Both the position numbers and the translations under genes were made by a program. From Diatrype stigma (taxonomy: Eukaryota; Ascomycota; Sordariomycetes; Xylariales; Diatrypaceae), in contig JAKJXP020000037.1 of assembly GCA_022225965.2 (NCBI GenBank), positions 360,049 through 424,048 on the forward strand: a stretch of 64,000 nucleotides of DNA, written 5' to 3'. This document shows, one piece after another, positions 1-12,813 of this stretch (positions are counted from its first letter, which is position 1; every line of letters starts with the position of its first letter). A model generated the notes under the pieces. It was not told where the DNA came from. It was given only the letters and a program-made list of their open reading frames with translations, and did no database searches.

Positions 1-532
1 GCACCTTGGACGTGCTGAAGGCCTGGTGGCCGCACTCGTGTGCGAGCACCCAGATGCCCGTGCCGAACAGACCCTGGACGAAGGCGTACACGCCCCAGAG
101 GGCGGCGCGGGCCGCGGTCGAGGGCACATTCTCGGGTGTCAGGTACGTGTGGAAGAGGTAGAAGGTCGTGGCGAGCGAGGCGATGTCCCGAAAGACGTAG
201 TAGAGGCTGGTGGCGGCGGACCGCTCGAAGCAGTGCTTGGGGATGGCGTCGTGGATATCCTTGATGGTGTAGTCGGGCACCTGGAACTCGTTGCCGTACG
301 TGTCGATGAGCTTGCCGAACGGCTTGTTCGTCTTCAGGCCGCTGTCGCCCATCTCGGACATGGACGAGAGCGAGGTGGACGAGGCCGAGGGCCTGGGCGA
401 ATCGATGGGGGAGCCAATGGCGGTCGAGGGCGCGGAAGAGGCTTCGGTGTCGGCGGTTGTGGACGTGATAGTGCGGCGAAGAGCCGGGTGTTGTTGCTGT
501 GGCGGAACGCCAGTCGAAGTTGCGGAAGCCAT
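1..532 (-). CDS. Delta-12 (oleate) fatty acid desaturase, N-terminal part
   Basis: Membrane-bound desaturase of the endoplasmic reticulum that converts oleoyl to linoleoyl chains. Only the first 177 codons lie in the window; the gene runs off the left edge. The ATG at 532 opens a Ser/Thr-rich tail, then a segment with KPFGKLIDTYGNEFQVPDYT and IHDAIPKHCFERS, typical of fungal delta-12 enzymes. A hydrophobic stretch ends in the first histidine box HECGH (residues 165-169), an iron ligand motif of this family. The second and third histidine boxes would lie outside the window. No in-frame stop interrupts the visible part. Family assignment is firm. Delta-12 rather than a bifunctional delta-12/delta-15 activity is inferred from the N-terminal sequence only. 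Confidence 0.93.
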   Translation of the reverse strand, partial: MASATSTGVPPQQQHPALRRTITSTTADTEASSAPSTAIGSPIDSPRPSASSTSLSSMSEMGDSGLKTNKPFGKLIDTYGNEFQVPDYTIKDIHDAIPKHCFERSAATSLYYVFRDIASLATTFYLFHTYLTPENVPSTAARAALWGVYAFVQGLFGTGIWVLAHECGHQAFSTSKV

Positions 533-3500
533 GTTGGGCGAATTGAATAAATAGAGGCTCACTCGACAATTCGAATGCAGTAGACACAATCAAGTGACCA
601 ATCTATTTTCTGTTTCTCCCGGCTTCTTCTTTCTTGTTATCCTTCCAGTAGCACAAGCTCGACGTAGCACGAACTCGACTATCTACTCTTTCTCGGTGTC
701 TCCTCGTGTCTTAGATCTCGTTGCGAAGTACACACGATCACAAGGAACCTGTCCCGGCGAGTGTGTCTTGGAGATTACGTCCTGGACTAGGGGACCAAAT
801 ACGGAGATAGAGGCACCAGGAAGGAGAGGGAAACCAAGTGGAAGGTAGGTAGGGTGGTAGGTAGGAGGTAGGGTTAAGGGGGAGGGAGGGAGAGGGAATA
901 ACAGAGGTAAAGGGGTGTGAGTGAACAGCTGCACTCTCTTCTTCACCGGCGCACTTCAGGTGGAGATGGAGGCTTTTTCTTCTCCTCTTCCTGGCCGAGT
1001 AACTATGTCCTGTCTTGGAATAATATAGAAAGGAGAAAGAAGGGAAGAAGAGGGAGAAAGAAAGCAGTCAAAGCAACCCAACGCCGGGGTCATGAGTTTA
1101 TCAGATAGTGGTACAAAGTACTACCCTATACGTTGTATACTTACTCCCACGTACGTTGTATCCGTTGTACCCTGCCGTTGACCACTGTGCAGGCCAAATT
1201 CCATGTACATACATGTAAGTGGTTATGTCAGTTGCTTGAATACGGCAGTACCTGGCAGGCCTGGTCTATGTGTGTATGTGTGTATCTCTTCCCAGTATTG
1301 AGTATGCGAATATACATATCGTATACTGGGTTTCTGGCTTTCCGCCTCCTGAGTCCCGCTGAGTCCTACATATGGGTGAACTGGTAGGCGCCAGTAGGCC
1401 AGAAGGTAGGCCAGTAGGCATGGCTTCGCATGCGAATAGCTTAGGCTAGTTGGTTAGACGATCTCGCCAATCTTGTTCCCTTTTTTCTTTTTCTTTTTTT
1501 CTTGCCTCTGTCTCTTTCCCAACTCTTTTTTTTGTCCTCTTCTGGACCTGGTCTAGCTTCAAACCCGGACAGATCTGCCGTTTCCTTTCTCACCCCACGC
1601 CCGCGCTAGTGTTGAAGTAACATAGGCCTCGCATGGGAAAATACTGGAGATGCGACTTTTTCCATCCAGGCCAGCCAAAGTGGCAGAAGTGCGAAGGAAA
1701 AGTACCCAAATAGTTCCTGAAATATTCCATCTTTCCCCTTTCGCCGGACTGCCCTCGCGTTCATTGGTTCATGCAGGATGCCAAGTTCGATAAGATCAGG
1801 GACCGTTCCACTCGATTCAGGGTCTGGAGTGCGTGCATTTAGCGCTCTCTCGGTCTTAGTTGGTGTGTGTATGTAGCTACATGTATGTATGTCCCTGGTG
1901 TACATACATTAGGTAAAAGCTAAGGTTCGTACTGGGCAGTGATGTTCAGGTGGTTTTGCTTCAGCATGTGTTAGGCATGCGGCTGGCATGTGGCTGCCTG
2001 ATACTCTGTATGTACATACATACACACACACATACATACGTCCCGGTCTGTACTCCGCCATTGCATCTGCAAGCCACTATAGACATCACCGATTCAACAA
2101 AACACAGCACCTTCTATTCATCGCTGTCGACTGCTAGTACAACAGACTCATGCAATTGTACATAGAGGCTTATGTGATAGGTCGTATAATGGGGAATGTA
2201 TGAGTAGAAGGTGAGATAAACTCGTAGGAAACTCGTAGGAAGATGTTTAAACCAGGATGATGTCCATGTATAGAGCCCATGATATCTGTACAATAGATGG
2301 TATAGTTATGCTTATAGAATACTTTACTTCGTACATGATGGTGTGTGCAAAGTTGCATGTCATCCAGGTACACACCCCCATCTCTCATCGACACACGATT
2401 GTCTCTTCCAAACTCCCCCTCAGTGGATTCTCCGACTTTTTCTCGACGTTTTCGTTGTGTGTTTCTGTGTTTCTACATAGTACGCGGGTCTCATTATCTT
2501 TTACTTAACTACCTAGGTAATTGCCCTCTATCCATCATGGCTTTCCGCTTCACCGCCTTGGCGAGCCGAATCGTCAGCCAGCCAGCCAACGTAGGATATT
2601 TCCAAACATGTCAATCCCGAGATCGACAGTTGGACTCTGTACTACGTACCTGTGTAGCCCAAGAAAAGGCTAGACTAGAAGCACCCCGTCGATCGTTGGA
2701 TCCAGGCGTGCCAGGACAGCTTGCCTGGACAGCGTACTGCGCAGTATGCTGTATGTATGTATGTATCCACAGGTAGGTTACACCTTTACTCCACTCTCAA
2801 GAGTCGGTTATCTGAGAAAGAGCTACTGTATGTACGAAGCTGTAGACATCTTCATCTACTGATGAGATCGGATGTTCATCATACCAGTTATACGACATAC
2901 CACACCGGAAGGCATATTCGATTTTTTATTCTTTCGTGCTTGCTTCCTTGCCACCATGCTTCTTCTAGGTATCTGTCACGGGCATGCTGGTGATTGGGCT
3001 GCCTGGGCAGTTCAGCGTATCATCCTCACATCGCACTCACCACATCCCATCACCACATCACTGCATCCCAATCTTGGAACTCACCAACTCACCGCCATAC
3101 TTAGCAGCATGTATATGTATACTATGTAAGGCGTGGTGGGAGAGCCGCAGGCCTGCTATGAGGTGATACGACCGACATACGACGTACATCAAGCTACATA
3201 CATCGTACCGTAGGTATCCCAAGTCGATCAGACATCCAGTCCCCTACCTACCGTAGGTAGTATTTACTCACTAACTAAGGTAACATACATGTATTGTATT
3301 TGTGCATATTCTATCCGCCCGCCCTGCCGCACTCCCGCATGTGCTGCTTAGAGCCTTGACGTTTAAGGATATACTAATCCTACCACCTTGGCATAGAGTA
3401 TCCTTGATCTATCGGATACATTTGCATATACACATCTACCTACCTAGATCTCCTGCATCCCGCAAGCTCGAAGATACATATTGCTTCCAGATCTATATCC

Positions 3501-5144
3501 TCTATTTGATTAGAATAACAATAAACTTTGCGGGATCCTCAATCGAGGCAACGACGACGACGACAAAGGTCAGATGACCTAAGCAATGCATGTGCTCAGT
3601 GCATAAGCTGAAGATCCTGGTTCACCAATTCCCGTTTCCTATTCGCGAATTGCCGCAAGCTTGTCATGCAGGGTTCACTTCGCCTTGGCTGTTGTTGTTG
3701 CATTGGTGCCAGAAAAATTCGGGGAAAAGGGGGACGGGCACTGCAGCTCCATGACAAGCTGGCAGGGAGGGGGGAGGGGGGCAACAGCGGCGGCGGGGCC
3801 AGGGAAACAGAACAAGGAGAGAAGAAGCAGAGAAGCCAAGTATGTGGAGAAATCTAGGAGGCCCCTAGGCCCCTTTGCCCCCCCCCTTTCGACCTACTAC
3901 ATACATATTGTACATCCCACCCGCCCATTGCAGTGCATGCACTAGATTCTTTTTTTTCTGTTGGGATTGTCCTTACCGAATTCATCAAATTGTTGAGAAG
4001 CCAGCTCTCTCCACGCGCTCTCATTCTGGCCGAACATGCAGCACAAGGTAAGGTGGTGGTTGATCCACGTTTCTGATCTTTTTTTCTTCTTCTTATTTTC
4101 TGTTTCCCACGGCACTTCCTACCAATCGAATTTCGTCTTGCTCATACGTTCGGCATCTGGACGGCTTCCAGCACCCTTTGGCACCACTTCATAGTTGCCT
4201 TCAATGTTCAATGTTCTCAACTACCTAGGTAGTTCGGGTGCTGGGGTGCTGGGGTGCTGGGCTGCTTGGCTGTTTGGGTAAGTACATGATAGGCTGGCTG
4301 GCATGACGGTTGGTGTCCGACCAAGATGACAGCTACCTGGACATAACAGGTATTCTGCTATGTACATACGTGGTGATGTAAGCCAAATATCCTTCGTGTG
4401 CAGACAATCGTTGTGACCAGGTGAACTGTCCGCCTCTTCAAGCCTCGGTGTGTTCTTGACAGTCAAGCATGAATCAAAAGTAAATGAACCCTCGATGTGA
4501 TTATCTACCTACTAGCCAGATGATATGTAGGTAGGTAGTAATGCCTCACGGGCTGCCGTCATAGTTTCGGAGCTTTGATATGCGGCCCGGCTACTTCATA
4601 CCTCACAGCATCGAATAACTATACCGAGGTGGGGTGTCGCCAGCTCATCATCATATATCGTTCGTTGCATGTGATCATTTCCTCGTCCTCGCCCTCGTCC
4701 TTGTCTTCGCTTTGCTTACTTGGTTCGCTTAAGCCCATTCCGTCCTGGCTGTTTTGGACTGCATCGTACTACCTACCCTCGTACTCAACAGAATAGGACT
4801 ACTTCGCACCTAGTAAGAGTTCACGCCGTCATAGAGTTAGGTACTTGATAGGTAGCAAGTCAACATCGAGGCTACATGTCACTATGCCACTTTACGTCCA
4901 TGGCCAAGGTTTGAACTATACAGTTAGTGCCATCTCATATTCTTGGTAGGTGGTACGAGGTAAACATGTGATATTCTCATTCCTGTCCAACAACCTTACT
5001 GTAACTACATGGCCACTCGGTCATGCCCGAGTGTTTAGGATCCAAGATTCTCGGATTCTAACCCTCGAGCCATTCTTTCGAATGGAAGTCCTCATCCATA
5101 ATCTGCTTGCTGGCATATATTGTAATAATATTGATGGTATCCAA
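533..5144. other. Long intergenic region without a supportable gene
   Basis: About 4.6 kb between the desaturase and the next gene. It holds pyrimidine tracts (1480-1540), CATACATGTATGT-type microsatellite-like stretches (around 1200, 1880, 2010, 2755) and exact TACCTAGGTA palindromes at 2510 and 4222. A 17-base inverted repeat CTACCTACCGTAGGTAG lies at 3244-3260. A 79-codon ORF opens with a good ATG context at 2537 (MAFRFTALASRIVSQPA, mitochondrial-presequence-like) but runs into microsatellite sequence and has no recognisable continuation; it could be a first exon or chance. The part next to position 532 should contain the desaturase promoter and 5' UTR. Confidence 0.6.
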
Positions 5145-8100
5145 CTACCTTCCATAGTCGCATATCTCCACCCGCTTCGCCAGTCTAGAGAAGTCACGGT
5201 TCAGTTGCTGCTGCTTGTGTCTTAGCTCGGTGAACCTGTTGCGTATACCATTCACCTGGCTTGTTGGTGTCCAATGTCGGAAGTCTTCTGTACACTCTGT
5301 GCCTTCTCTGATAGCCCGCCGCTGCTGCTCCTGCTGCCTCTCGGGGAAAGGCTGCAGGCCTTGGAGGTCGATGTTCGGCTTTTGACGACTGCTGTTGCTG
5401 CCGGAGCTCCGTTTGCCGCTTTGTGCGGATGATCCGAAGGGGACGAACAGCCCCGAACTCGCCGGGGATTGCATTGTCGCAAGGGTCGCCGGGGTAGTAA
5501 AGCGGTCCCTAGTGAACGCTTGTCGCTGCGGCTGCTGCCGTTTAAACTGCTGCTGCCCATCGTCTTGGTTCCGCTTCGGCGTCAGAGAGAATGATGGTTG
5601 CCCCCGGTTAGTTGCATGCGGTGTCTGTGGTGTCTGCGGTGTCTGCGGCCGACTTCGACCCTTCTGGCTGGACGGTAGGCTTTGCGATGATCGTTTGCTC
5701 CTCTGCTGTGCGCGATGAAACCATTGCGCTTGGCCAGCTCGTGGTTGATTTGCTTGGAACTTGGCTTCAGGCTTCCTGCCGCTCTTGCAATTACCAAAGA
5801 TCCTATGTCCTTTGCACTGCCTTTCGTTGAAGGGTCTGCTGGATAAGCCATCATCCATCCGCTGTTCCTTTGGCGGGGTAGGGCTAGGCGTCGTATCATA
5901 ATCCTGGTCGGTCCTAGGTGATGTCGATGTCTCCCAGTTCTCGTAAGTTAAGCGTCGTCGTCTCTGTCGTTTATTGGATTGGTTGGCTATAGGTGGTGAT
6001 GAATTCGCATTGGATATGGCGGCGGCCGGGGACTTCGTAACGTCAGTCAGCGCGAATGGGCGTACGTCTGAGCTCTTCTGAGCTGGGGAAGAATGTGAGC
6101 CCCTTTTTCGCTTCTTGGATTGAAAAGACTCGGTTCTATAATGAGTCGTTTGGGCTGTGTTGGGAGCTCCCTTCGTCGAATCTCTCGAACTAGGACGTAC
6201 ACGAGTGCCCGATGATGTGCATGGTATGTCAGATTTCGCTGCTTTGCTCGCAGTAGAGGCTACGAAAGCGTCCTCTGTATCGCGAGAACGGCTCCGTTCT
6301 GAAGAGTTGTGTTTACCCTCGGAGAACCCCGCTTGATCCCGGGTTCTTTTTTCCGTCTCCATGCTTTGGACTGGGCAAGGCATTTTCGTTTGTTGATTGT
6401 ACCATGTTTCCAGTTCTGGCAAGACGTAATGTTCTGTTTCATCAGGGATTGAAGTGCCATCCACTTCTGTCGGATTCGCCTCGAAGCTATCCACTTGCCT
6501 ATGTATTGGTTTCTTGCCGGCAACACTCGGGGAAGTCTCGTAGTTCTTGAAAGCCTTGGTAGGTGTTGGCAAGGGAGTTTCTGCAAGCGGCAGTGGTGTC
6601 ACGAATGTATCGCGGCCCGTTTTGGATGCATCACCCCGGGACGAGGCGTAAAACAATCTGGCCTCGATTTCCGCTCGACTTGTTGGCTTGCTTCGGTTCG
6701 GACTCGGCTGCTTACTTAGCTCATTGCGGTGAGGGACGTTCACTGGCGCCAGGGGCTTCGTATGCTTCAGGGCATATCGCGTGTTTTCTTTGGCGACAAG
6801 GGCTGGTGTCCTCGCCACGCGATCCTGTGCTGGACCGCTACCCTCCGCAATGTGCGGCTTGTCCTTATACCGGGATATCGGATCGCACAGGTGCATACCC
6901 GGGTGAACGGACTGGTTTGATGCAGTCGCGACAGATGACATCTCCTCTTGTTCTTTCGCCTTGCAACTGCTCGAGCCCTCGCCTGCAAAGCTCAGTCGAT
7001 GTGTCGTGTGGCTGTCATTCAGCAATCTACTCTTGCTCGTATTCCCATCCGTGCTCCTGCGTTTCTCTTGTAACTGCGCCCCTTCATTTCTAACCTGTAG
7101 CGTTGTCTTTTCGCTAGGTACATGCTCGGATGCCGTGCTTGAACATGGTGTTATGGGTGTTATTCTGGGGGTTGATGAAGATTGCTTGAGCCCAGAGCCA
7201 CCAGTAGAGAATAGAGCCATACTTAGCTCAGGCAAGTCCTCATCGTCGTCTGAGGCAGAACTAACGGGGCTTGGAACGATCTCGGAACAAGCTTTCAGTG
7301 GGTAAAGGTCGTTGGCGCCCCGAGAAGTTAGCTCATTCTTTTGTTGAACAGACCTTTTCAGCTCCATGAAACCTGTTGCTTGTGTACTACCAAGGATCAC
7401 CGAACCGTCTTCCGTGATGCTACATCGCCTTGTCGCGGCCTCTTTCCCCTTCTTCCGAATGCTAGGCTCCCGGGACGAGCGTGATGATGTCCTGAAGATA
7501 TGTTCTCGGCTCCCCCGGTCCTCTGCCGATCCAGGTGAAGGATCTACGAACGGGGTAGTATCTGACCTAACAAGTTCACAAGGCCAGTGGTTTGACGACT
7601 CGGCTTCAGAACTGTGAGGATGGTCTAGCTTCGTGTTTATTTCATCAGAATCTGATTGAGGATCATCTGGGTCATCGGGGGGGCGTTTCAACTGCTCGCG
7701 GCAACGATGAACCGCTTCTGAAACCTCAGGCCGGTATATCGAGAAGTTGGGGTCGGCCATCGATATCTCTAGTTCGTCTGTCCTTCTCCCCATCACATCC
7801 TCAAGCCGACTCCTACCAAACAACTCTTTTACCGCGTTGGATAACTTGAACTCGAGGACTTGAACCTCGCGAAACTTCCCGACTTCTATCCACTTATCAA
7901 TCCAAGTGTCGAGCTCGTAAAGCACCGGCGAGCTTTTCCTCCGAGGCGGCACCACATTGCCCTTGGTCCTATCACGACGCTGCCGGCAAATAACGGAGTT
8001 GACGTAGTCTTTCAAACCCGACCACTTGAGTACCGTAGGGGGCAGAGCCTGTGTCTCGTGGGCTTTGATCGTTTCTAGCAGGGGCCTCCAGAATCCCTCT

Positions 8101-8638
8101 TCAGCACCGACTGTCAGAAATGGGCAATTCAATAGCGCCATCCTATTTTCATGGCATAGTTTGAGAACCTTCGTCTTGTCCTCCGCAATTGATGCAGAGC
8201 TCTTCGTGGCGCCACTGCCCTCACCGGCCCCCGATCCATGAGCATCTTGGCTTGGAAGTGCTTGTCCCGGGTTCGATGGGACCGGACTTCTGGCAATCGC
8301 AGTGACCTGGTTCCCCTACGCAGTATCAGCACATCCTCTTTCTGTCTTGTTCTTTAGTCAAGGAGAATTAGGCTCACTTCGACTTCTCGTTGCTGGGGGG
8401 TATCAGCGAGTGGTGATGATTCTCTGCTAGATACCAAGGCGGATTTCCCTCTGGCTCGATGTCCCTTGCCCTGTGGCCTGCTCTTCGTAACGCGATATTC
8501 CGACCTTGCAGGACTAGAATCATGGATAGATTGTGAAGATGGGGGTGGAGAGATAGGGTGGGATCCCCCTGCGTCTGTAGATAGCGGTTTCGTCGTTGAC
8601 TGTAAGTTTTTGCCTCTCTGGGGGCGAGGCTTCGCCAT
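5145..8638 (-). CDS. Uncharacterised 1143-aa protein, Cys/Trp-module family member A
   Basis: Function unknown. Two exons: 8638-8378 (87 codons from an ATG in good context) and 8315-5145, joined over a 62-nt GTGAGC...TAG intron; both junctions are phase 0. Residues ~134-235 form a compact module starting around VLKLCHENR, then GFWRPLLETI, KWSGLKDYVNSVICRQRR and LDTWIDKWIEV. It matches modules in the genes at 10286-11596 and 12814-14883. The rest (~800 residues) is Ser/Pro/Gln/Lys-rich and predicted disordered, with a PQTPQTPQTP run and many basic clusters suggesting a nuclear location. The end (RFTELRHKQQQLNRDFSRL) looks like a short coiled coil, as in the two relatives. The spacing of aromatic and basic residues recalls SANT/trihelix-like DNA-binding folds; that is inference, not a domain hit. 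Confidence 0.75.
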
Positions 8639-10285
8639 GGCTTTCTCTTGCACCAAGTGAGATGCTGGATACGAATGGAACTGTTCTTTAGCTAGTCAGT
8701 GAACCTATCCTATGTAGTATGCTAAGCAGATACGTGGTGAACTCTTTAGTGCTTAAGCTGCAAGCCTACATCCAAACCACGCGTATGATGGAGGACGACT
8801 CACGAGGTGTCTGGATATTGGGAGGCTTGAAGCTATGGTACGGTTGATATTGTCATTCACTCCTCATCAAGAGGATTGAGGGTAGTTCGAAACACAGTAA
8901 GACAAGCACATTCGTTTTACCTTCTATCGCAAGAAGGATGAGGGAAGTCAACACTCAGCGGACCACGATTTGCTAACCAACTCTTTCGATGTGTAGCAGC
9001 ACTGAGGGGTTCCAGGGGCGAAGAGGTAGAAAAAGATTTTCGAGACATGAGACGTAGACATCAAGCCCGGCCCGCATGCTCGGGAGGATTCTAGCGAGTC
9101 GCGACGCGAACGCGTTTCTAACCAAGCCTTAGATACAGTGCCATGTTCATAGCCACATCAAGCAGGTGTGGAATACGTCGCTTGAAATTTATTTTCACTT
9201 GTATTGTTTAACGATGGTGTGTGTGCGCGTGTGTGCGGAGCCGTTCCATCTAAGGGGAAGCTACTCATCCTGCCTGTATTGTCTTCCCGATAAAACGTTT
9301 TCGAGTGTGTTATTATCAGTTACCATCTCAGCTCCTTGCAGTACGGATGTTTGCTAACAATATTCTCCCACGGCTACTTGCCGCGTGAAAAGGCTCGTTA
9401 CTGATGGAGGTCGACAATCCAAACTCAAGTATACAAGCAATGCTCGTACTCTGCTATCCTTACTAGGCCAGGGGGTCGGGAACGCGCTACCCTGTCTGCC
9501 TCTTAGCACTCCCCTCCCGCATTGCTTTTCCGAGGCGCGCTACCCTGTAAGACGCCCCTATCGAGAACAAGGCCCATTATCTATCTGCCACAAGTACCTA
9601 CTTGCTTTTCCCCTAAAATGAGACTGTGCTTGTTATGCATTTTCAGGTAGAGTGAACCCGGACAGTGCCCGACTTGAGAATATACGTCTAGCCGAGAGAC
9701 GGCCGAGAGACGGCGGCGCTATTCATGCTACGTACTTCTGTCTTTCTGACCTCTGGGGACCTGAGGCTGACCTCTGGGGACCTGAGGCTGACCTCTGGGG
9801 AACCTGAGGCATCTTGGAGAGGTAGGCGATCTCACTCTTCTGTTCTTCCCCTCACTTTTTCACGATACGGAGTGCAAAACCGGCTCTGACGATACGAGTG
9901 ACTATATCCGCTATATCTGATATCCAGCCTTGACTCAAACTGCACAAGACTAGCTAAATCCATCGAGACAGTGCCTTTACAGGTCAATCGTCTTAAGGGC
10001 AGTATATCTGGGGCTTCATTTTACTACAAGGGTGACTGACCACGGGGAAACCTGAAGATTCTATTTTGGACCTGATGAATGTTCGCACTTGGTACCCCGG
10101 GATATGTAGTTGTAGGGGTTCTAGATTAGACAATTGCAGGCGGTGGGATGTCGTGAGAGTGCTAGATATCCAGAATGATAAGAACCCCACAGCTGGTAAT
10201 TAGGCCATCACACTATCTAGTACTATCTACATGGCGACGGAAGTTTGCTTTCATTCGGTTGTCAGAAAGATATAGGCTGTGGCCA
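8639..10285. other. Intergenic region between family genes A and B
   Basis: About 1.6 kb with stop codons in all frames and no conserved coding signal. It contains the 21-bp tandem repeat at 9746-9809 and a short duplicated GCCGAGAGACG motif near 9691. The first part should hold the gene A promoter. Confidence 0.6.
9746..9809. repeat. 21-bp tandem repeat, three copies
   Basis: Unit CTGACCTCTGGGGACCTGAGG occurs at 9746-9766, 9767-9787 and 9788-9809. The third copy has one extra A. The near-identity of copies implies recent slippage or duplication. It is non-coding. Confidence 0.9.
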
Positions 10286-11596
10286 TCACTGCGCCAGATG
10301 AGCCTCTATCGACTGCATTGTTTTCCCTAGATCTAGCAAATGTTGTTCTATGCTTGGCCTATGGGTATTCTTCTTACGTTTGTTGGTCTTAGGGAAGGAT
10401 GCTGCTAGCTTCTTCACTGTATGCTTCCGTTTCTTTGATAGCAAGCCCATGTCGTCGCTGTTCCTGCTGGCATCCCACTCGCTGCCGGCCATAGCACCCC
10501 TGTCCTCTTGTGATTTGCGCTTCCGCGTAGTGCCCAGCTGCTGATACTGGGCGGAGTTCGAAGAACGTGGTGTCTCTTCTAGTTGGTGCACGATCTTCTC
10601 GCGATCTGCCTTGATGCTGTCCTTGCATATCTGCCCAAGCCGTGCAATGAGATTCTGTTGCTCTTCGAGGTTTCGAGGTATGTACGCGACATTGGTTCTG
10701 TGGATCGCCTCCTCGATTCGTCTCTCCGTGGCAGCTTTGATCTTCTCCTGGAATACAGGCCACAGCATTGTCTGGGCCATCTCGAGAGCATGGTTGAGTT
10801 GCCGACGTTTGAGTAATCCGTTCCATTTGTCGATGGCTTTTTCAAGGCCATTGTTTGGTATCGCCAACTTCCTAGCGTGCAGCATTCGATACCTTGGCTC
10901 GCAGATGGACACGACGGCTTTCCTTGCGGATTCCCAGTCGTCCAGGATGTGACCACCCACGATCTCGTTGAAACGTGAAACAATAGCGGACCAGAGTGAG
11001 ACGTTTGGGGCATACATATCGTCATCTGAGCTTATGGGCTTCTTTCTGAAATGCAGACAGCAATTGATCAACGTCTCCTGCAGCCCGGGATCGTCGCTCA
11101 TAGGATTGCTAATCTGGTGGTACCGTCGGGCCACGATCTCGTTCCAGTCGTCTATGTGCGCTTCAAGCTGGCTCTGTGGGCATGGTAGCGCACCCGAGGA
11201 ACCACGAAGAAGCAGAGCGAACCGGAATTTGCACGTCTCGCGAACACAGTCTCGTACAAACCACCAGTCTCGTAATCTACATCCAAGATAGATGCTGTTG
11301 AACTGATCTTGAACGCGAGACCAGAAGTTTTCGACCGCCTGACCGTGAGCGTGACCATGCCCATCGCATGTTGAGCTGTACTCAGCCTCCAAAGAAATAC
11401 AGCAATTGAGAAGTGCCATCTTGATCTCTGGACGCAGGCCTCGGAACCAGGAGATCGCCGTCTGTTTTTTCAGGGACGCTGGCTTTGAATTCGAGCCGCG
11501 AGTCTCATCAGTGAAGGGGTCACTATTATCAGGTTCAGGGGAGGCCTCCACCTTGATAGGAAACTCCTCAGTACCTGCCTCCATACCTGGCTCCAT
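10286..11596 (-). CDS. Uncharacterised 436-aa protein with two tandem Cys/Trp modules (family member B)
   Basis: Function unknown. A single exon from the ATG at 11596; a GTG twelve bases upstream is in frame but not a plausible start. The acidic N-terminus is followed by two copies of the family module. Module 1 (residues ~57-155) has EIKMALLNCCISL, VENFWSRVQDQF, WWFVRDCVRETCKFR and LEAHIDDWNEIV. Module 2 (~172-262) has LQETLINCCLHF, VSLWSAIVSRF, WESARKAVVSICEPRY and LEKAIDKWNGLL. Order and spacing agree, so this is an internal duplication. A helical region follows, then a basic KRKH/KRKK cluster (nuclear-localisation-like) and a terminal helix SIEQHLLDLGKTMQSIEAHL. It lies tail-toward gene A and head-to-head with gene C, about 1.2 kb away. 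A DNA-binding or chromatin role is inferred from module spacing only. Confidence 0.8.
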   Translation of the reverse strand: MEPGMEAGTEEFPIKVEASPEPDNSDPFTDETRGSNSKPASLKKQTAISWFRGLRPEIKMALLNCCISLEAEYSSTCDGHGHAHGQAVENFWSRVQDQFNSIYLGCRLRDWWFVRDCVRETCKFRFALLLRGSSGALPCPQSQLEAHIDDWNEIVARRYHQISNPMSDDPGLQETLINCCLHFRKKPISSDDDMYAPNVSLWSAIVSRFNEIVGGHILDDWESARKAVVSICEPRYRMLHARKLAIPNNGLEKAIDKWNGLLKRRQLNHALEMAQTMLWPVFQEKIKAATERRIEEAIHRTNVAYIPRNLEEQQNLIARLGQICKDSIKADREKIVHQLEETPRSSNSAQYQQLGTTRKRKSQEDRGAMAGSEWDASRNSDDMGLLSKKRKHTVKKLAASFPKTNKRKKNTHRPSIEQHLLDLGKTMQSIEAHLAQ

Positions 11597-12813
11597 GGCT
11601 TGATCCACCGGGTCGTAACTGTATTGCTATTCTATCCTGTCCTATGGGAAAGGTAGCTTCTTAAGGCGTTGGCTTCATGCTCTTGCATGCCGAGATGATA
11701 TTCAGGAAACGATGAGTCGACAAGCTATATGCGCTGAAGCACAAGTATCCTGTTGACTGCCTGGATCCGTTAGCGGTGCCCTTCGCAGTAGTAGAGGTTG
11801 AGGATGCATGCTGCTCATAAAAACAGACGGTTAGGCTTCACGAACCTTCACATTAGGGAACCAAGAGCCTATGGGAAACCGTGTCGTCGGTATCAAGCTT
11901 GCGTGTGATGTTCAATGGGACATCGGACAGTCAAATCAACAAGTAACTACCGGCAACTCGTCTAACCGTCGGCTGTAAAGCAGAAGTAGTCCGCCCTGTC
12001 ACTCCTACTTGAATATATTAGAAAGCGATTGATCGGTTGTATCTTGCTGCTTACAGACCGAGGGCAGGGTTGTCATCTAATATAAAGGTTTTGACAGTTC
12101 GAGTTTTGCCGGTTCGAGGGATTCCCACAACCGGAGCGACAGAGGAATTACATATACACGTTTCTAACTCAGTTTCATCATACCGAGATATTCCAACGTG
12201 GTTCACACAGTGTGGCATAGCGTCCATAGGTTCGTTTGCGCGTATCCCTGACCTGTCGTTTCGTTGGTTTGCATAGTATTTCTTTTTCCTGCACTCCTGT
12301 ATCAGCTATGAGGTCGGTACTACTTGCTTGTGCGCCGTTCTAACACCAACTGGATACATTATAATCCTCAAGGTACCGAAGTGAAAAAATATCATGTCTA
12401 ACCAGTGTCACGGTATCTATCATGGCATGTATGTATGGTCTGACTCTCACCTACCCTGTGCTCGTTGCTTCGTCATTCCAGGGGACGCGTTACCTGCCCG
12501 CCCCTATCTCGCGTACACCGGGCAACCCCGAACCAATACCTATTTCGTGACCGCCAACAATCATCAATTATTGTTCATCGGCTCTCGCATCCAGGCGACC
12601 GACCTGTGACCATCCATCCATTGCCTTGCGAATACGACATACACTAGTCTGTCAGAGTACTGCCTAGCCATTCGACAACAACGTAGCTTCATCCACCCTC
12701 CTCATCCCCCTCCCCCTCCACCCCTCCGCCCCTCTATCCCCTTCATCCTCATTCTGCTTGAGACATACAACATACCGTATACTACTGCGACTTCTATATT
12801 GCATGCGATTGCC
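11597..12813. promoter_or_regulatory. Divergent intergenic region between family genes B and C
   Basis: About 1.2 kb separating the start codons of two related genes transcribed in opposite directions, so it should contain both promoters. No long ORF is credible here. A C-rich pyrimidine tract (12696-12745) lies just upstream of the plus-strand start. No TATA box or known operator was recognised. Confidence 0.5.

Noticed and set aside
12100..12135. tRNA T-arm-like GGTTCGAGGGATTCC
   Set aside because: No matching acceptor, D or anticodon arms around it.
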